The notes under the pieces were generated by a model. That model saw only the letters and a program-made list of their open reading frames with translations, ran no database searches and had not been told where the DNA came from. A program made the position numbers and the translations under genes. Shown one piece after another: positions 25,401 through 40,288 of a DNA stretch of 64,000 nucleotides. The number at the start of each line of letters is the position of its first letter. Positions within the stretch are counted from its first letter, which is position 1. The stretch is from assembly GCA_964007475.1 (NCBI GenBank), contig OZ023273.1, positions 98,498,533-98,562,532 on the forward strand, written 5' to 3'. This DNA is from Hybos culiciformis. Its lineage: Eukaryota > Arthropoda > Insecta > Diptera > Hybotidae.

Positions 25401-28400
25401 CAACATCATCATTACAAATAGCGAACAGAATTTTTCGGAAAGTCGAATACTTATTTCGAAGACTTGAAATTATAAATTTGATTGTATGCTGCTTTTGTAA
25501 ATCAATTAATCTAACTCAATTTCAATATAAAATTGTTTTTAAACTTCCGAAAAGTACACATAGATAGATATATGCATACTTTTGTTCACAGATAGGTAAC
25601 TTTATACAACTGTAATAGATTATGTGAAAAAAAAATTCTTATTTCGGAAATGTAATAAAAATACTGTAGTAAAAATATTTTTTTCCTGCAGGATGTTTCG
25701 TCTTAGGGAATTTTTATGATGATGATTACATTTACTATTTTGCTTTTCCTGACAGACAACTTTTACCAGTGGTTGATACATAATTTGCAACAGAAATTAA
25801 ACAATATTACTCCAGGATGTTAGATTTCCCAAAAACTATATATTAAACTATATATATTATGTAAACTTCATTATTGTAATGTTTCTGTTTTTTCTTACTA
25901 TTCAGTTTATAATGAAAATCTTAAAAAAATATATATACATAAAAAATAAATATTAATTCTTGCGAGGAGTGCTTCTGATTGATAATTTGATTCAATTCAA
26001 TTTAAGTGAAATTATTTCAAGTAGATTTTTCAAAAAAGATGTGAAAAAAGCTAGAAAAATCAGGTCAAGAAACTGCTCAAAGCTTCATTTGATTTTCGGG
26101 GAATGAAAATGAAGCCTGTTCGTTTTTTAAAGAAATCATTCCATATGATTTCAATTATTATCTTAAATACTAAAAAACTGAACTCTTATACATTAATCAA
26201 CTATATACACAAATCATTATGAAGTTTTCAAGAAAGTGGAAATATTTCATTTGGCCTTTATTATTTATATCAAAATCCAAATTTTAAGAATGAAAATTTT
26301 TTTCATCAGAATTTGCTTCAATTTATTTATATTAACAGCAGAAGATGAAAATATAATTTTATAGAATTAATCTAAAATCCAAAAAAATCAATATAAATCG
26401 AAATTTATTACTCTGAATAAGCATAATATAATTTTGCAGAACATATATTTATATAATGTATTCTACATATAACAAACACACAACACATGTATAATAAAAT
26501 TGAAAATAAAACTTAATATTTTTCAACTAAGTAGATTTTCAACTTGTTTTAATTGTTTTTTTCCTTCTTAAAAACACTACATTTATAAGACTGTTTCTTT
26601 CAAGAGGAAAATGGAAAATCTCTTCATAAGTAGGTTCTATTTAATTCAATTTCACTTTAAATAAACATAACTATAGATATTATTATATAGTTTAATATAT
26701 GTTGTATAACAAAAAAAGAATATTTTAATGCTATTATCCTCAAATTTTATCCTTTGATGTTTACTGTTAATGACTAAAATTGTAACTATAATATTATTAT
26801 TCAACTTCACATACACAAATAATTTTTAGAATGCGGAGTCTAAAATAAGTATCTTTTATATTAAAACTATATATGCTCTGCCTGAAAATATATACTCTTA
26901 TTATAATGTTAAAGTATTACATAAATATTTTAATATATTTAAAAGTTAACATATAAAAATATCTATACTATGGATTTTTTTATATAGAATATTTTATTTA
27001 AAAATAAATTCAAATAACTATAAATATGTTGACGATAAAATGATTTTCAAAACTATATATAATCATTTTCAAATCTCATTATAATCCTTCAGGCTAGGAA
27101 CTAGATTTTCCAAAGTGTGTTAATACTCCAAACGTCCAAACACAATAATAATATGTATAATCTAAGTATAACAATAAAGTGAGCTAAGTAATTTTTGTAT
27201 TTCTATAGATAATAGTTTAGCACTAATGCATTGACGATCTCATTTAAACAAAATTCTATTTATAATTCGTCAACTAAAATCAAACCCTTTTATATTTCAT
27301 TTGGAAGTGGCAGTCAACATTTCCATCTAAAATAAAATACAGCAAAACTTAATACATATACGCGGCTTTTCATTTTATTCTCTAAGTTAAACCACTTTCC
27401 CTTTTATTTTCTCCACATAATAAGCATAATAGTTTTGTTAACCAAATCTAATTTTTAGACATTAAATTGCATTTTCTATTACTATAGTATATACAGCAAG
27501 AAATGGAAGAAAAACTTTTCCGTAATTTAGGTCTCATTATACTTTAAAATTTTTTTTTAAGTAATTATAAATTATTATTGGTGATAATTTTATTTTAAGT
27601 AGAAAAGTTTTTACATTGAAATTAAAAAAATAAAATAGTAAACAGCAATAAAAAAAAAAAATTGTGTAGACAAGAAATTAACAATAATATACATAATATA
27701 TTTTATATATAAATAATATAAAAATAACATTTAATTACAAATTTTGTTTTTCAATTAAAATAGTCTAAGTAAACATATATACGTATATATATATTATATA
27801 CATAATTGGAAAATGAGCAATTAAGTTTATCAAAAATGATGGCCTTGTGAAGGTGTTTAAAAAAGAAAAATAAGTTATCTTGAAATAAGTTTCTATTCTG
27901 TTTGAAGAGAAGAAAAACTGTATTAACTAATTTAAGTGTTTTCGTTCTTTTTATACAATTAAATACTTCTAATTTAATCGTAAAGTTGAGAAATGGAAAA
28001 ATAAAAAGCACAGTCAATTTATAAATTAGTTTATTCTAGATTAATGAAACTTTTTAAATTCAAGTTATAGATTAATATATAAAGTTTGACTACTTCATGT
28101 TCAATTCAAGTAGTTTTTAAGTTTTTCCTATACCCAAATCCTGGATATCATATTATAATGTTTTTCAAAATTAGGTGAATCTATATCGAGTTTTTTTTTT
28201 GAATCAAAACACAGTATTTCAAACAATGTGAATTGTGACACACCACTAACACATTAAAATAAACTCCCCGCAACTAAAAACCAATTCCTATTAATAATAT
28301 TTATAAAAAAAAAATGGGAGAACATTATGTTCTTCATTTACTATACTTAAAATAAATTTATAACTTGAAATAATGGAGGAAATTTCAACATAAAGGTTCT

Positions 28401-28860
28401 GTTTAAATAGCAAAAAAAAAACTAAAATATCTAGTTGTAGAAAATGCTGATTAACCATTTATTTTGCCTTTGTAATAACTTTTTTTTTTTGAGTTAATTT
28501 ATTTTTCAAAACTTGTCAAGAATAACTTTATTAACATTATCTGTTCATGCTCCACTTGGATCTCTTCATCTCTTTTAATGCCCCTCTTCATGCTCCTCTT
28601 CATGCTCATCCAGAATTTTAATAAAAAAGGATAAATAAAGGGTTTTAGTAATATAAGATTTTGAAATACGCGCTTTTATTACAGGCCCAGTTTAGATTAA
28701 TTTTTTAGCTTCTTAAGTGTGAGTTTTAAATGAACTTGTAATATAACGTTGTTAGGTGGCTTTTATTGATTTTTTTTTTAAATAAATGTTTTTAAACTTG
28801 ATACGCAAATCTTATAATTATTATCATCGATAAAATAGAAACCATATATTTGTATGAGAA
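20847..28860. other. AT-rich intergenic DNA, no gene recognised
   Basis: Eight kilobases of simple AT-rich sequence, with an (ATT)n microsatellite at about 22396-22445. A hAT-end-like word CAGGAGTAGGCAGACTTTTT lies near 22240, with no partner end found. No gene or RNA supported. Confidence 0.55.
22396..22445. repeat. (ATT)n microsatellite
   Basis: TTATTATTATT with one TTT interruption, then a long uninterrupted run. Confidence 0.85.
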
Positions 28861-29087
28861 TGAACACAATTGAGGACTAGCGACAAACGACATTGTCGCC
28901 TGGCGACAAATTAGAAATGTTTCTATTTTGTCGCCGGGCGACAACGACAATCATATATTTTTTTTATTTATTTTTCTATTTGTTTATTTTTTGCATGTTT
29001 ATTTATTTTGTCGCCGTAATTGTGTTCACTCCAGTGACATCGCTGTCGTTCCGTTGTAGTCGTCGTTGTCGCCCCAATTGTGTTTAC
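28861..29087. repeat. GC-richer inverted-repeat insertion with GGCGACAA hairpins
   Basis: TGAACACAATTG at the left and CAATTGTGTTTA at the right are near-inverse ends, and a further inverse copy (TAATTGTGTTCACT) lies inside. Two small perfect hairpins, TTGTCGCC-N-GGCGACAA, lie at about 28894-28910 and 28929-28945. The boundary and target duplication are not clear. Probably a miniature DNA element. Confidence 0.5.
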
Positions 29088-31826
29088 TTCTTTAAAGTTA
29101 AAGTTATTTATGCAAAATTTTCGAAAACTAAATTAACTTTTATTTAAAAAATATATATATATAACTTGTAGTGCTATCTGTGAATAAAATGTTCAGTTCA
29201 ACATGGTTTTCCTAATAAATATACATACAACTTACAAGGATAAATAAATTAAGAGAAAATGTGATTTAATTTTTCTTAAAATATTATATCCGAATATTTC
29301 AGCATTTGAAAATGTATTAAACCTGAAACTTTTTTTTTTTCATTATTATAATAGGTATTATAAAAATTTTTCATCTATGAAGAAACGATTTATAATTGAT
29401 TATACATATCAAGATAAATGTTATAGTACTCATCCTCCTTAGCTAGCTTTCGGTTTATCTTTAAACTTACATTTTATTAATTTAAAGTCTATTTTTAAGT
29501 GCTTTTTTGTGCCTTATCTGGGAATTATTGCACGCTTGATTAATCCAATGTAAATTCTGAATTTAATTTTTTTTTTTTTTCAATTTCTTTAAACTAATAT
29601 TTTTTGTGTGTGTGTGTGTTTTTTTTTATAAATGAATACTTTTAAGTGTAAACATTTTTTGAATAAAATTTTATTCATTAATTTCGTAGATTTTTCATCT
29701 AAAAACTTGAAAAAATGATACCTATAATAATATTGCTCTGTCTACGATGATTTAAATAATATACCGTTAGCATTAAGTATATATTTGCCTTATTTTCACG
29801 GTTGGATACATTAGTTGCCACAAGAAGAAGTAGACAGAAAAAAAAAACTTTTATAAATTTTAGCACAATGAAGAAAAATTAGTTTGTTTTTTTTTCGAAA
29901 GCATGAAACGTTTTACACGAAAAGTATGAACGTAACATACATATATAATACCATTATCTTCTACAATTGTATTAGTTACATACATATATATATGTTTTAA
30001 TATCATATGACTTTTGTATCTAATTTATAATCATAAAGTTAATTTGTTTTTTTTTTGTTTCTTGATTCTTTTTTTTTTTCACAACACTACCAAATAACCT
30101 AAAGTTTATGATTTTCCATGTTTTCCTTTTTTGTTTTGGTTTAATGTTCATGACCTTAATAAAATTGAAAAAAAAAAAAAAAATAAAATAAAAAATACAC
30201 AAAAATTTAGCATAAAAGAAACAGAATTATAAAATTAACAATTTTCTTTTATTTTTCCTTTTATTTTCTTAACAAACAATTTATCATTTCGTTATATTAC
30301 ATAGAATTATTCGAAGGGAGGAAAGTTAAAATTAAAAAAAAAAAATAATATTAATAATAATTTTTGGACCATTTTATTATTATTAGCGATTAAAATCATA
30401 AAAATAGAAAAATAATCAATGGCTAAAATTTTTTTACAACAATAATGCCTTTAATTATTGTGGTTTCGTCAACATCAAACATTGTTCAATATAAAATTAT
30501 ATAATGCCTGTAAAAAAATTAGTTATACAACAGGGCGTTACCTCAATTATTGACTTAAAAAAGAGCCCATCAAGTCAATTGAATTTTTATTCTTTTTTGA
30601 AAGTGGTGAGGAGTTAAAAAAAAGGCATATAATATCGAAAATGACTTCAATATATAATAACAGTAGGGGCAAGAAGAAATAAAGTGAAGGAAACCCAAAG
30701 CTAACTGGGAAAAATAAGGATAGATAACTAAAATAATAGAAGCATGAAGTCAATTGATATACATCCAACGCCGTTGCGTATTCTTGAAAATTCAAAAAAA
30801 CTACAATTTTTAAAATTAAATTATAACCGAACACTTAAAAAAAAATTTTAAAATACAAAAATTCATTCGGAATTAATTGATCATAGATCTGAATTATAAA
30901 ATAAGCGATAAAATATTCCTTTAAACAATTGTTCAAAATATACAGTTATTATCTTACACATAAATCTATGTTCAAAAGCCAGAACGTCTTATCTGCAAAA
31001 TCTTTGTTTTGAGTTAGAGCGGAATAAAACTTTTTTTTAAATTACAAAAAATGTATTTGTTAAAAAATTGTAATTTGTTTAGAAAAGTTTTGAGAACAAA
31101 TTTGGTTTCAGTTTTTTGTTTATAAATTATCAAATTATTAGTTTAAACTTCTGTTATTTGAATAAGAAGCAAATAAGACATTTTTCATATTAAACTTAAT
31201 ATTATTTTCCAAAAGCGCAATAAAAAAAATTTTAGTTAGGAGGTTTGTCCAATGTCTATAACTTCTTAACGGATTGTCATAGAATAAAAAGGGTAAGGAT
31301 GAAAATAAACTACACAAATAAAGAAGCAACTTTATAACATTATCTCAATTTTGTCTTATCATCATTTAAGACGTTTCGGCTTTTGAACACAGAAATATAA
31401 ACATGATAGATACATAATAATATAATACATAAATATATAAAATATTTGTATTATAATATGAAACATTTAATTCAGAATGGATATTTACATATTCAAGTAA
31501 ATGGAAACTGATATATATAAGTGTGTAAAAAGAGTCAATGTTCTTTTGTTTTTGTAAAAATATTAAAAAAAAAATGTATTCTTTAAATTTATTAGCCGCC
31601 ACTATAATTGATATTATATACAAAACTTAATATAGATATGTGTTTCATAAAGTGTATAATAAGTACATATATTGAGTATATATAAGTAATTGAGATTAAA
31701 AAAGAATAATAATAATAACATATAAATTCAAACTCATATATATATATAAGCATTATGTTGTTGTATATATTTGAAAATTTAATTTTTTCGTAAATACTTG
31801 ATCCTTGACTAAGAATAGTACCAAAC
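29088..31826. other. AT-rich intergenic DNA, no gene recognised
   Basis: Contains a (GT)n tract near 29606-29619. Frames are short or of simple composition. Confidence 0.55.
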
Positions 31827-31856
31827 CAAAGCCATATATCATGATATATGGCTTTG
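31827..31856. repeat. Perfect 30-bp palindrome
   Basis: The two 15-base halves CAAAGCCATATATCA and TGATATATGGCTTTG are exact inverses with no spacer. AGTAC lies a few bases outside on the left and AGTACT on the right. It may be the core of a small foldback element or a protein-binding site. Confidence 0.8.
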
Positions 31857-32639
31857 ATAGTACTATCAAATTACATAGTTATTTTAATACAATATTTTTT
31901 TGTAATCAATGATGTATAATTTATATACATCATATAAATGAACATAAATTTAAAAAAAAAGATGTATTTTTTTCTTGCTCTGTCTACGTATTTTTCCATA
32001 ATAATAACATTTTGTATAAATTAAACATTAATATTTCTCTGAAATTTACTAAGCCCTGAATTTCCTGAATTTACTAAGCGAAATTATAGAATTTGGTTTC
32101 TGATTGCAGCTTAATTTAATTAAAAAAAAAAAATTCCTACTAATTTGAACACCTTAACCTACATTGAACATAAAATAATTTTTAAGTTCTTAACTGACTA
32201 ATTTTTTATACAAAATATCTTTCTTTCCTTTTAATTTTAAAAACTTTTTTTCAACAGAAAATAAGAAACTTAATTTTTTTTTATTATACATATTATATTT
32301 TTTTTTGTATAATAAATTATTTTTATTGAGAAAATAAGCTTATCAACTAGAAAAATTGTTAGAAAGTTTCAAATTGTTCAACAAAACCACAATTTTTTCA
32401 AAGTACATTTGTATTTTAATTAGAAGAATTGATATTTTTTTGTGTGTATTCATTTCAAATAAAAATTAGATATAAATATTTTAGAATGAATACTGATGCA
32501 ATAATATTGCAATGAAGACAACTCGTTTTTTTCGGTTTCGTTAAATATACATGAGGATATATAATTTAATATTTTTTCAGAAGTTTTTTTTCCGGGGAAG
32601 TATTTTTTTACCATGTTAGTGTGAAAATGTTCTATTGTT
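31857..32639. other. AT-rich intergenic DNA, no gene recognised
   Basis: Nothing supported. Confidence 0.5.
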
Positions 32640-33055
32640 CCAACGAGAATTCTTAATAAAATCCATCTAATGTTGATTCAATGTACCAAAACCTTTTCCA
32701 AATAATATTCCAATTTAATTTCCTGCAGTTTTTCTTGTTGATTAAAATTTAGTCCTGTATTTTGTTTTCTTAAGATGTCCATTACAATTTCTTCAATTAA
32801 AAATTTGTAATAACTTTTTTTTGGTAGAAATTAACTCAAATGTGTGGTCATATGGAATTTTTTAAAAAAAATTTCCGTTTAATTTCCAATTTAAAGAACT
32901 TGATCCGTTGAATATTCCAAATAGTACAAATTCATGTGAAGTCCTCATTTTTTTCTTCGGAAAATTTTCTGGTAAACATGGAAATGGTACAAGAGGTTCA
33001 AAATCCTTTAAATTTTCCGAAGGCAAATTCATTGGTACATACATTAGGATTTGAT
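32640..33055 (-). pseudogene. Decayed coding remnant, family not recognised
   Basis: On the minus strand 33044-32862 reads MYVPMNLPSENLKDFEPLV, PFPCLPENFPKKKMRTSHEF, VLFGIFNGSSSLNWKL and then a stop. The Pro-rich, balanced composition is unlike the chance frames nearby. Continuing leftward in the same and neighbouring frames, protein-like pieces (FELISTKKKLLQIFN, HLKKTKYRTKF, STRKTAGN, MDFIKNSRWNNRTFS) are interrupted by stops. This fits a processed pseudogene or transposon gene broken by stops and frameshifts. The source protein is unknown to me. Confidence 0.35.
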
Positions 33056-36000
33056 AAATTTTAGTACCTAGGTAAATAAAATTAAAATATAATGATAGGT
33101 TGAAAACTTCAATCTGCGACTTTATATTTATTTTTATTATATATATATTATATTATAAACTATATAACCTCATATAAAAAAAATAAAAAACGAATACTGT
33201 TTTGAGTTAAAAATTATTCTTATTAATAAGAAAGTGAATAATTTATTTATATCGGAGATAAAGCTTGACATATAAATCAAATCGAAGAAATAGATCATTA
33301 TTCTAATAAAAGTGAATTTTTTTTACTAACACTCTTTATGTATATATATCTAAAGTAATAGCTCAAATGATAAAAATACATTTTAATGTGAGATAGAAAA
33401 ATAACAATAAATAAGTGAACGTGATAAGAATAAAAATTTCCATATCATAATAAATTTTCATCAAGATTCAAAAATTAACTTTTTATTTTGTATATATTTT
33501 AATACTTTAAATTTACAAAATTTACGCAAAAATAGAAAAAATAAAAAAGCACAAAAATTTTATTCAGTTGAGAAAATATCTTGTTTTTTTTCCGCAGTTT
33601 TCCCTATACTATATATTATATACTTATACAGTGTATACGAGTATACAAAAACAATGTGTACGCAAATACATAAAGATGCTTCATAGTTGAGAGAAGAAAG
33701 TTTATAGTATTTTTGTATGAAGCAATGCTTTTATACTTATAATTATTTTTGTATGATGTTGTTAAGTGATGGATCTTAAAAAAATTAATTAAGGAATTAT
33801 GAAATATGAATATTATAATTTTGTTTTCTTAAGATTCATGGTAAATGGGTTTCCAATTTTCATATTTTCACAATTTTTTTTTTTTTGAAAAATAATCAGA
33901 ATAAAGGAAAAAATGTAATAAATAAGAACAATTGATAATCATAGTATATTCATTAGACTGGTTCACAAAATGTATAAGACAAATAAACATTTAAATGTTT
34001 AGTTTTCGAACTCAATGAATATGTTGCAGTGGGTACAAAAATTCAGTTCATTAAGAGAAAAAAAATGCTCAAAAATTAAATCTTACAAAAATTTGCATTT
34101 TCCACAATATTTATAAAATAATTATTTATCACAATATTTTTTTGAGTGCAGCTTTCCAAGTGAATTTTAGTTTTAGCTTATTAAATACAGAATCAAAAAA
34201 AAAATTATGAATTTTCGTTTAAAGTTTTAGGAGCTACGACACTCGAAAGTAAAAAGTAAAAAAATTACTCAACTTTCAAAGTCTCATTAACAAAAATAAA
34301 AGCAGGTTGAGCCAGCTTAAAGGAACGTCATCAAGGCCTAAGAACGAAAATAGTGAGAACCAAAAAATATATATAAAAAAAGTTATAGAGTATATTAAGT
34401 GATTTCGGTGGCTCGAAATCCAAAAAATCACAAACAATCTCTCTCTTGATGAGAATTTGAAAAAAAACCACGAACATGCAACGGGCTTTTAATATTTGAT
34501 CTATCAGAACCTGGAAGCGCAGGTAAAAGATTTCGTCATGACCTTAAAAATGAACCAGTCTAATATCTTATATCTAATATGATTGCTGCAAGTACATAAT
34601 CCTCAAACCTATTTTTTCTTAAACCATATCATATATAAAGATTTATGTTTGAATAGAATAGTTAGTTTGTAAGATGACATAAAAACATGAAAAAAAAGTT
34701 TACAATTAAGTTTGTAAAGGCTGAACATAATATTTTTAGAACGTAATGATTAAACTTGTCAAAATCCTATGTCAAATTCTATCACTAAGCACACAAAATG
34801 TGGTAATAATGGCTACTCTTTTTTAAATATTTTTACATAATTATATCTCTTAATCTTATTTTTATTAATTTTTCCAACCTTTGCTTCCTACTAAATTTGA
34901 ACGGGTTAATGAAGACAGAAGTAATTCTATTATACTATCTACAAATACAAAATATAATAGGGATAAAAAAAATAATAAAAATAAAGAATAGATTACAAAA
35001 AATGTGCGAATGATATTTATGCGTGTAATACTGAAACAAAAAAAAACGTAAGTAGGTATGGAGTATGTATTTTTATTTTTACGCATAATGTAATTTTCTA
35101 TTTATTTCCTTGGTTAAGAAATTTCGTACTTATAATAATTTTATTGCTTGATTTTCTGTAACATGAGAATATTCGTGATGTTATTAATTTATTACTTTCT
35201 GCACTTAATTAAACATAGGTATGTGTTTTTGAAAAATTCACAAAAAATTATTTATAATAGTACCTACTTTTCAAATATAAAAATAAATTAATAAAAAATA
35301 CAATATTTTTATTGAATGAATTTAATGTGTTTTAATTCGCATTTATTTGGACACTATATATATCTTAACTCAGGTGAATAATTAAAAGAAAAATTTTGTT
35401 TTTAAGTATAATATACTGCGATCAGCTTTCAAATTAAAACAATGTGCATAATTAAATATATACTTAAGTATAGGTACATTTAACGTGAGAATTTTAAATT
35501 TGAACATTTATCTTTAAGTAGATAATAAATTAAAAATATAAGAAATAAATAAATAAAATATGAAACAATTATATTATATAGTTATAATTGTATATGTTGT
35601 ATCCAATCTTTTAGCTTTTCTAGCAGACCAAAAAAATTTGAGCATCAGAAATTGCTTTCTTTGAAAAGCTTTTTTTAACTACATTCATTTTTATATTATA
35701 TAACTTAAAATATTTTCTAATTTTATTATTTTTAATATCAAAAATTTTTGAAACGAATAAGTGCAAAATTTTTTATACAAAAACTGCCAATTCGATCATT
35801 AAAATCCAGAACTAATTTTTATGGTTAAACTTATTAAAAACATACATATTGTATAAATATTGAAATACATAAATTTATTAATAAACTATTTGATGTGTGT
35901 GCATAAATATTATCCATTACTTCCCGTCATAATAGAACGTTAACTAGAACAAATGTATATACAATATACATACAAGTGTACCTAACCTATACGATTAAGT

Positions 36001-36944
36001 TTAAATTGTTATTTCATTTCGAAATATATGCAGGTCTTAAGGAGTGTTATGTAAAAAATTTTTATTTTATTTAAAAAAAAAAAAAGGAAAAAATGTATAT
36101 AAAATTCTAGTCTTATTCAATATTTTCTTTTGAATTTTTACCATTCCTTCAATCAAATTCCTTCAATCAAGTACATGTTTATTCAGATAAAAAAAAAATA
36201 ATAAAAAATATGCTTATTGAATTCAAAAAGTTTTTTCAACCTTTCATGAAGCATTCTTATTTCCTTGATTTTCTCATTTCCTTTAATTTATCCATATACA
36301 CTATATAATAAATATGTATGTACGTATAATATACATAAACATATTATTATACATTTACATATGTATAATGTAAATTTTTTTCATATTTGAAATTCTATTC
36401 AATTAAGATTTTTTTTTTTTATGATTTACAAAATATTTCACAATTCGATTGTGGAAAACAGTATTCTAAAAATACCTAAAAAAAAAAAAGAAAACTAATT
36501 TTTTTTTTAATATTTTTTCGGCTCAAGGCGGAATTGAACAGCAATATAATAATGAAAAGAATATGTTTTTCCTTATTTTCGTCTGAAATAAAAAAATATT
36601 AGTTATTGAATATTTTTGAACATTATTTTTTTTTATTTAAAAAAATTCAAATTTCAATACTACACTATATTCAACTTCATCATGATGGTTGTTCGATTAT
36701 ATAGAAACGTAATAGGTAAAATTTATAAATTTACATACAAAGAAATCGATTTTCTTATTGTTTGTTTGGAAAAGTCATCCTCTTCGATTTTTCTTTCATA
36801 TTATGTAAGAATGTAAGTTTTAAATAATAAACAGAAGGTTATTCAAACATATGGTATATAATTTTCCAAACAATGTTAATTATATATGTAACCATCTACT
36901 GTTGGCAGTTAAACGATTAGGTTAAATATACATCGCATAATAGC
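33056..36944. other. AT-rich intergenic DNA, no gene recognised
   Basis: Simple tracts and short frames only. Confidence 0.55.
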
Positions 36945-37010
36945 ATAGTGGTTGAAATCTTTCTCACGGTTGGTTCTATTCGGAATTATATACAGACGTT
37001 TCACCGCTTT
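36945..37010 (+). repeat. tRNA-like (SINE-type) fragment
   Basis: TAGCATAGTGGTTGAAATC resembles an A box with D-loop, and GGTTGGTTCTATTCGG resembles a B box. Spacing suits a decayed tRNA-derived SINE head. No body or tail could be traced. Confidence 0.35.
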
Positions 37011-40000
37011 TTCCACAAAATGAATTATGAATGCCAAATTTTTCAATGTTAACGTAACAAACTTAAAATTTCTTGTCGAACCTAATACTAAACATATTCG
37101 TTATTTTGAAGTCAAAAATTAAAGTCAGGATCAATTGTGACACAGTTGAGAACGAAAACTTTTTTTTTTCTAATCTACTCAGAATTCAAAATAATATGGA
37201 GAAGGTTGCATTTGATACTATATAAGTCTTATACTTATTTACATAACATGTTTATTATACCTTTTATGGTTAAAGGCGTTCCTCGGATAACAAATTTTCA
37301 TTTAAGAATGAAACAAACTGATGAAATCAATTACATTACATTATGTCCAAGTCATAATAAAATAAAATTATTTTCTATCCTCGTCAGTTGGTTTCCATAG
37401 TTGTCAGACATCATGCACTGTACATAATAAATAATAAAGTCGAATGTTTTATTTTTTTAAATTATAACATCCTTCTAGCAATTCCAAATAAGCTAAATAA
37501 AAATTATCACAGCAAAAAATAATTTTTTTATTGCATACTGATTATAAGGATGAATGATTTACCAAAATAAATAGTATAAAAAAAAATTTTTTTTTTTTTA
37601 GTTAATTTTAAATAGTTTTGTGTTCATAAATCTCATAGTCTGTGTACAGTACACAAAAAATATACATTATTATCTAGCAAACAAAAATTGATTCAGATTT
37701 CATTCGAAATAAATATTATGTTTAATTGTACATATATTTCTATATTTTTATGATCTATACACAAAAATAATATTCTTTTTTATTTCAAATACTTATGTAC
37801 ACATGCCATATATATAGTTAAAATTAAATCATTATATACTAATAAGAAGTGTAACAAGCTGTGACAAATTAAAATCTCTTCATTCATTCAAGCTTTTATA
37901 GTTGAATCGAAAAAATTTTTAGGTAAACACAAACTTATATAATATATATACAAACATAATTCTAAATTGCAGAACATACAAATCATGGATAAACATACTT
38001 AATAAAAATAATTTTGTGATTTGATGTTTCTGTTTTTAATATTAATAGCATCCTCAAAATAATTTATCCTTTTTATCCAAAAATCTAGTTTTAAAATTTG
38101 ATTTTATTAAAAATTATGTGATTAGACAGATGATAAATGATGACTTTATATATCTCGAAAATATTAAAAGCAATTATTATAATTCAATCATTTGAAATAG
38201 AAGATTTTGCTATTTCGATTTTAGCATTTAATTTAATTTACGATTTGAAAGCTGATGTTATTTTTCTCTTCATTTCTTTTCATAAGGCTGTTCAAGATAA
38301 AATTTGTGATTTTTATTATTCGTGACAAAAAATATATGAAATATATGAATTCTGAAAATACTTGTCCACTTTAGAGAAAAATCTTTAGATAGAGTACAAA
38401 AAAAAGTGGGGATATTAATTGTATACTGACGTGTTGTTTATTTGAAGATACTTTTTGCAGAAATATTAGATTAACGTACATCCTAGATGGCTAGGCGTAA
38501 AACAATTAAAAAATTCCACTTTTACACTTTATATGTAATCAGACAGATTTTTGTTAAAACTTAAGGCGAAAATGTTTACATTTTGGTTTTTGATCAATTT
38601 ATTAAAATAATTTTCTCCTACTATTTATTCCTTATATCCACAGACAACATTTTAAAGGGAAAATTCTTCTTCTAGTTAAATTATTTCATTTATTGAAAAA
38701 AAGTATATGTTTTTATATACATACTTATATATTATATAACTAAAACAGGCAGAAACACAAAGCATCTTTAAAATATTATCTTGTATATGAATAAAAAAAA
38801 AACATTGTATCAGCAATATAGAAATATAATAACCCTGAGACCTCTTAAGAATATAAACATTTTGTACATTTTTATTGATAATTTGAAAAACTTTGGTGTA
38901 AAATTTTTTTTTTTCTCGAAATAAATATTTATATTATGTAGGTAGGTATAAAAGAACAAGTATATACAGAATATTATTTTTATTTTTACTACTATAATAG
39001 CAATCATGTAAATTATTATTTCTTCGATAAATTGCAGATATTATTAGATTCATAACGGATTTTATTTTAATGCTGCAATGTTATGGAAATATGAAAAAAG
39101 ATGTTACATTATGATAAAAAAAAAACATAGAATATTGAATTGGTAATTGGTTAAAGAATTTGTTTTGCTACAAATTATAGATATCTAAAACTTTAAGATA
39201 ATGTATTTTAGAAAAAAAAAAAGGACAATTTTCTTTATAATAATAATAGTATCAGCAAAATAAACATCAGAATATGAACAGTATATATTAAACTTAATAA
39301 TTATAATTAATATCTTGTACAAACATTCAATAAAATTAATTATGTGCGATAACGTAGAAAATCGAATTTAACTCACGATATATGTACATCGTATTTTCTT
39401 GGATGAGAACAAAGAATATGAGAATTTATTTCAATATAAATTATACCATTGATTATTGATAAGGGAAGATCTAAATGTGTAATTTGAACTCCATAGAGTT
39501 ATTTTTGCTGAATTATTGCTCTGCTCAAAGTTATTAAATTTTTGATAATAACACAATAGCATTAGTGTACAAAATTGTTGGTTATTTTTATAATACGCGT
39601 AGAAATTTTGAGTAAAATAAGAAAATAAAGTTAAATCACCAATTTCATTCAATTTTATCTTCGCTTAATTTATATACTCATAAATTTTACACTATATCAG
39701 TTTTGGTAGTATTTAATACTACATTATTTTAATCTTCATCAATGTAACAATTTAATTGTTATTAATTTGTAGCTTTGAATCGCGTTTTTGATGAAGTTTG
39801 GTTCTTAATTAAATATTTTGTGTGATACTTTTATAAGGACCAAATTTGGTAAAATGGTGGTAATCAAAATTACTTTGTGATATTTTCGATTAGCTTACAC
39901 TGAGTTTCGTGAAGGAGTTTCATTTATTCTTTTTAATCTATTTATTCTTTCGAAAAACCTCCCAATTATAAAAAATTATTATATTTTTTATCTATAGAAA

Positions 40001-40288
40001 GACGAGTTTAAGAATAGCTGATTGTAATGATTTTATATATATACAAATGAATGTACAATTTATAGTAAAATTGGTACAATCTTTTATTTTAAAATAAATA
40101 AATACATGTAATATATAATATCGAGGTAACTCAAAACCAAAAAATGCATTCTAATAAGGATCTGTTTTAGGAAAGATAACGTTTAAATTTTAAAATATTT
40201 TTCATTTTTAGAATATAAATTATAAAAAAGTACTTTCTCGTTATAAATTTATATACTAAAAGAATATTTCTTTTTATCTTTATTTCAG
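37011..40288. other. AT-rich DNA upstream of the DPP exon 1, no gene recognised
   Basis: Ends in the splice acceptor at 40288, so it is probably intron or flank of the DPP gene. No upstream exon could be identified. Confidence 0.5.

Noticed and set aside
30547..30834. Minus-strand 95-codon frame
   Set aside because: Phe/Leu/Tyr-rich product typical of chance frames in AT-rich DNA; no splice sites, no motif, no composition change.
37137..37400. Plus-strand 87-codon frame
   Set aside because: No recognisable motif, base composition as surroundings; likely chance.
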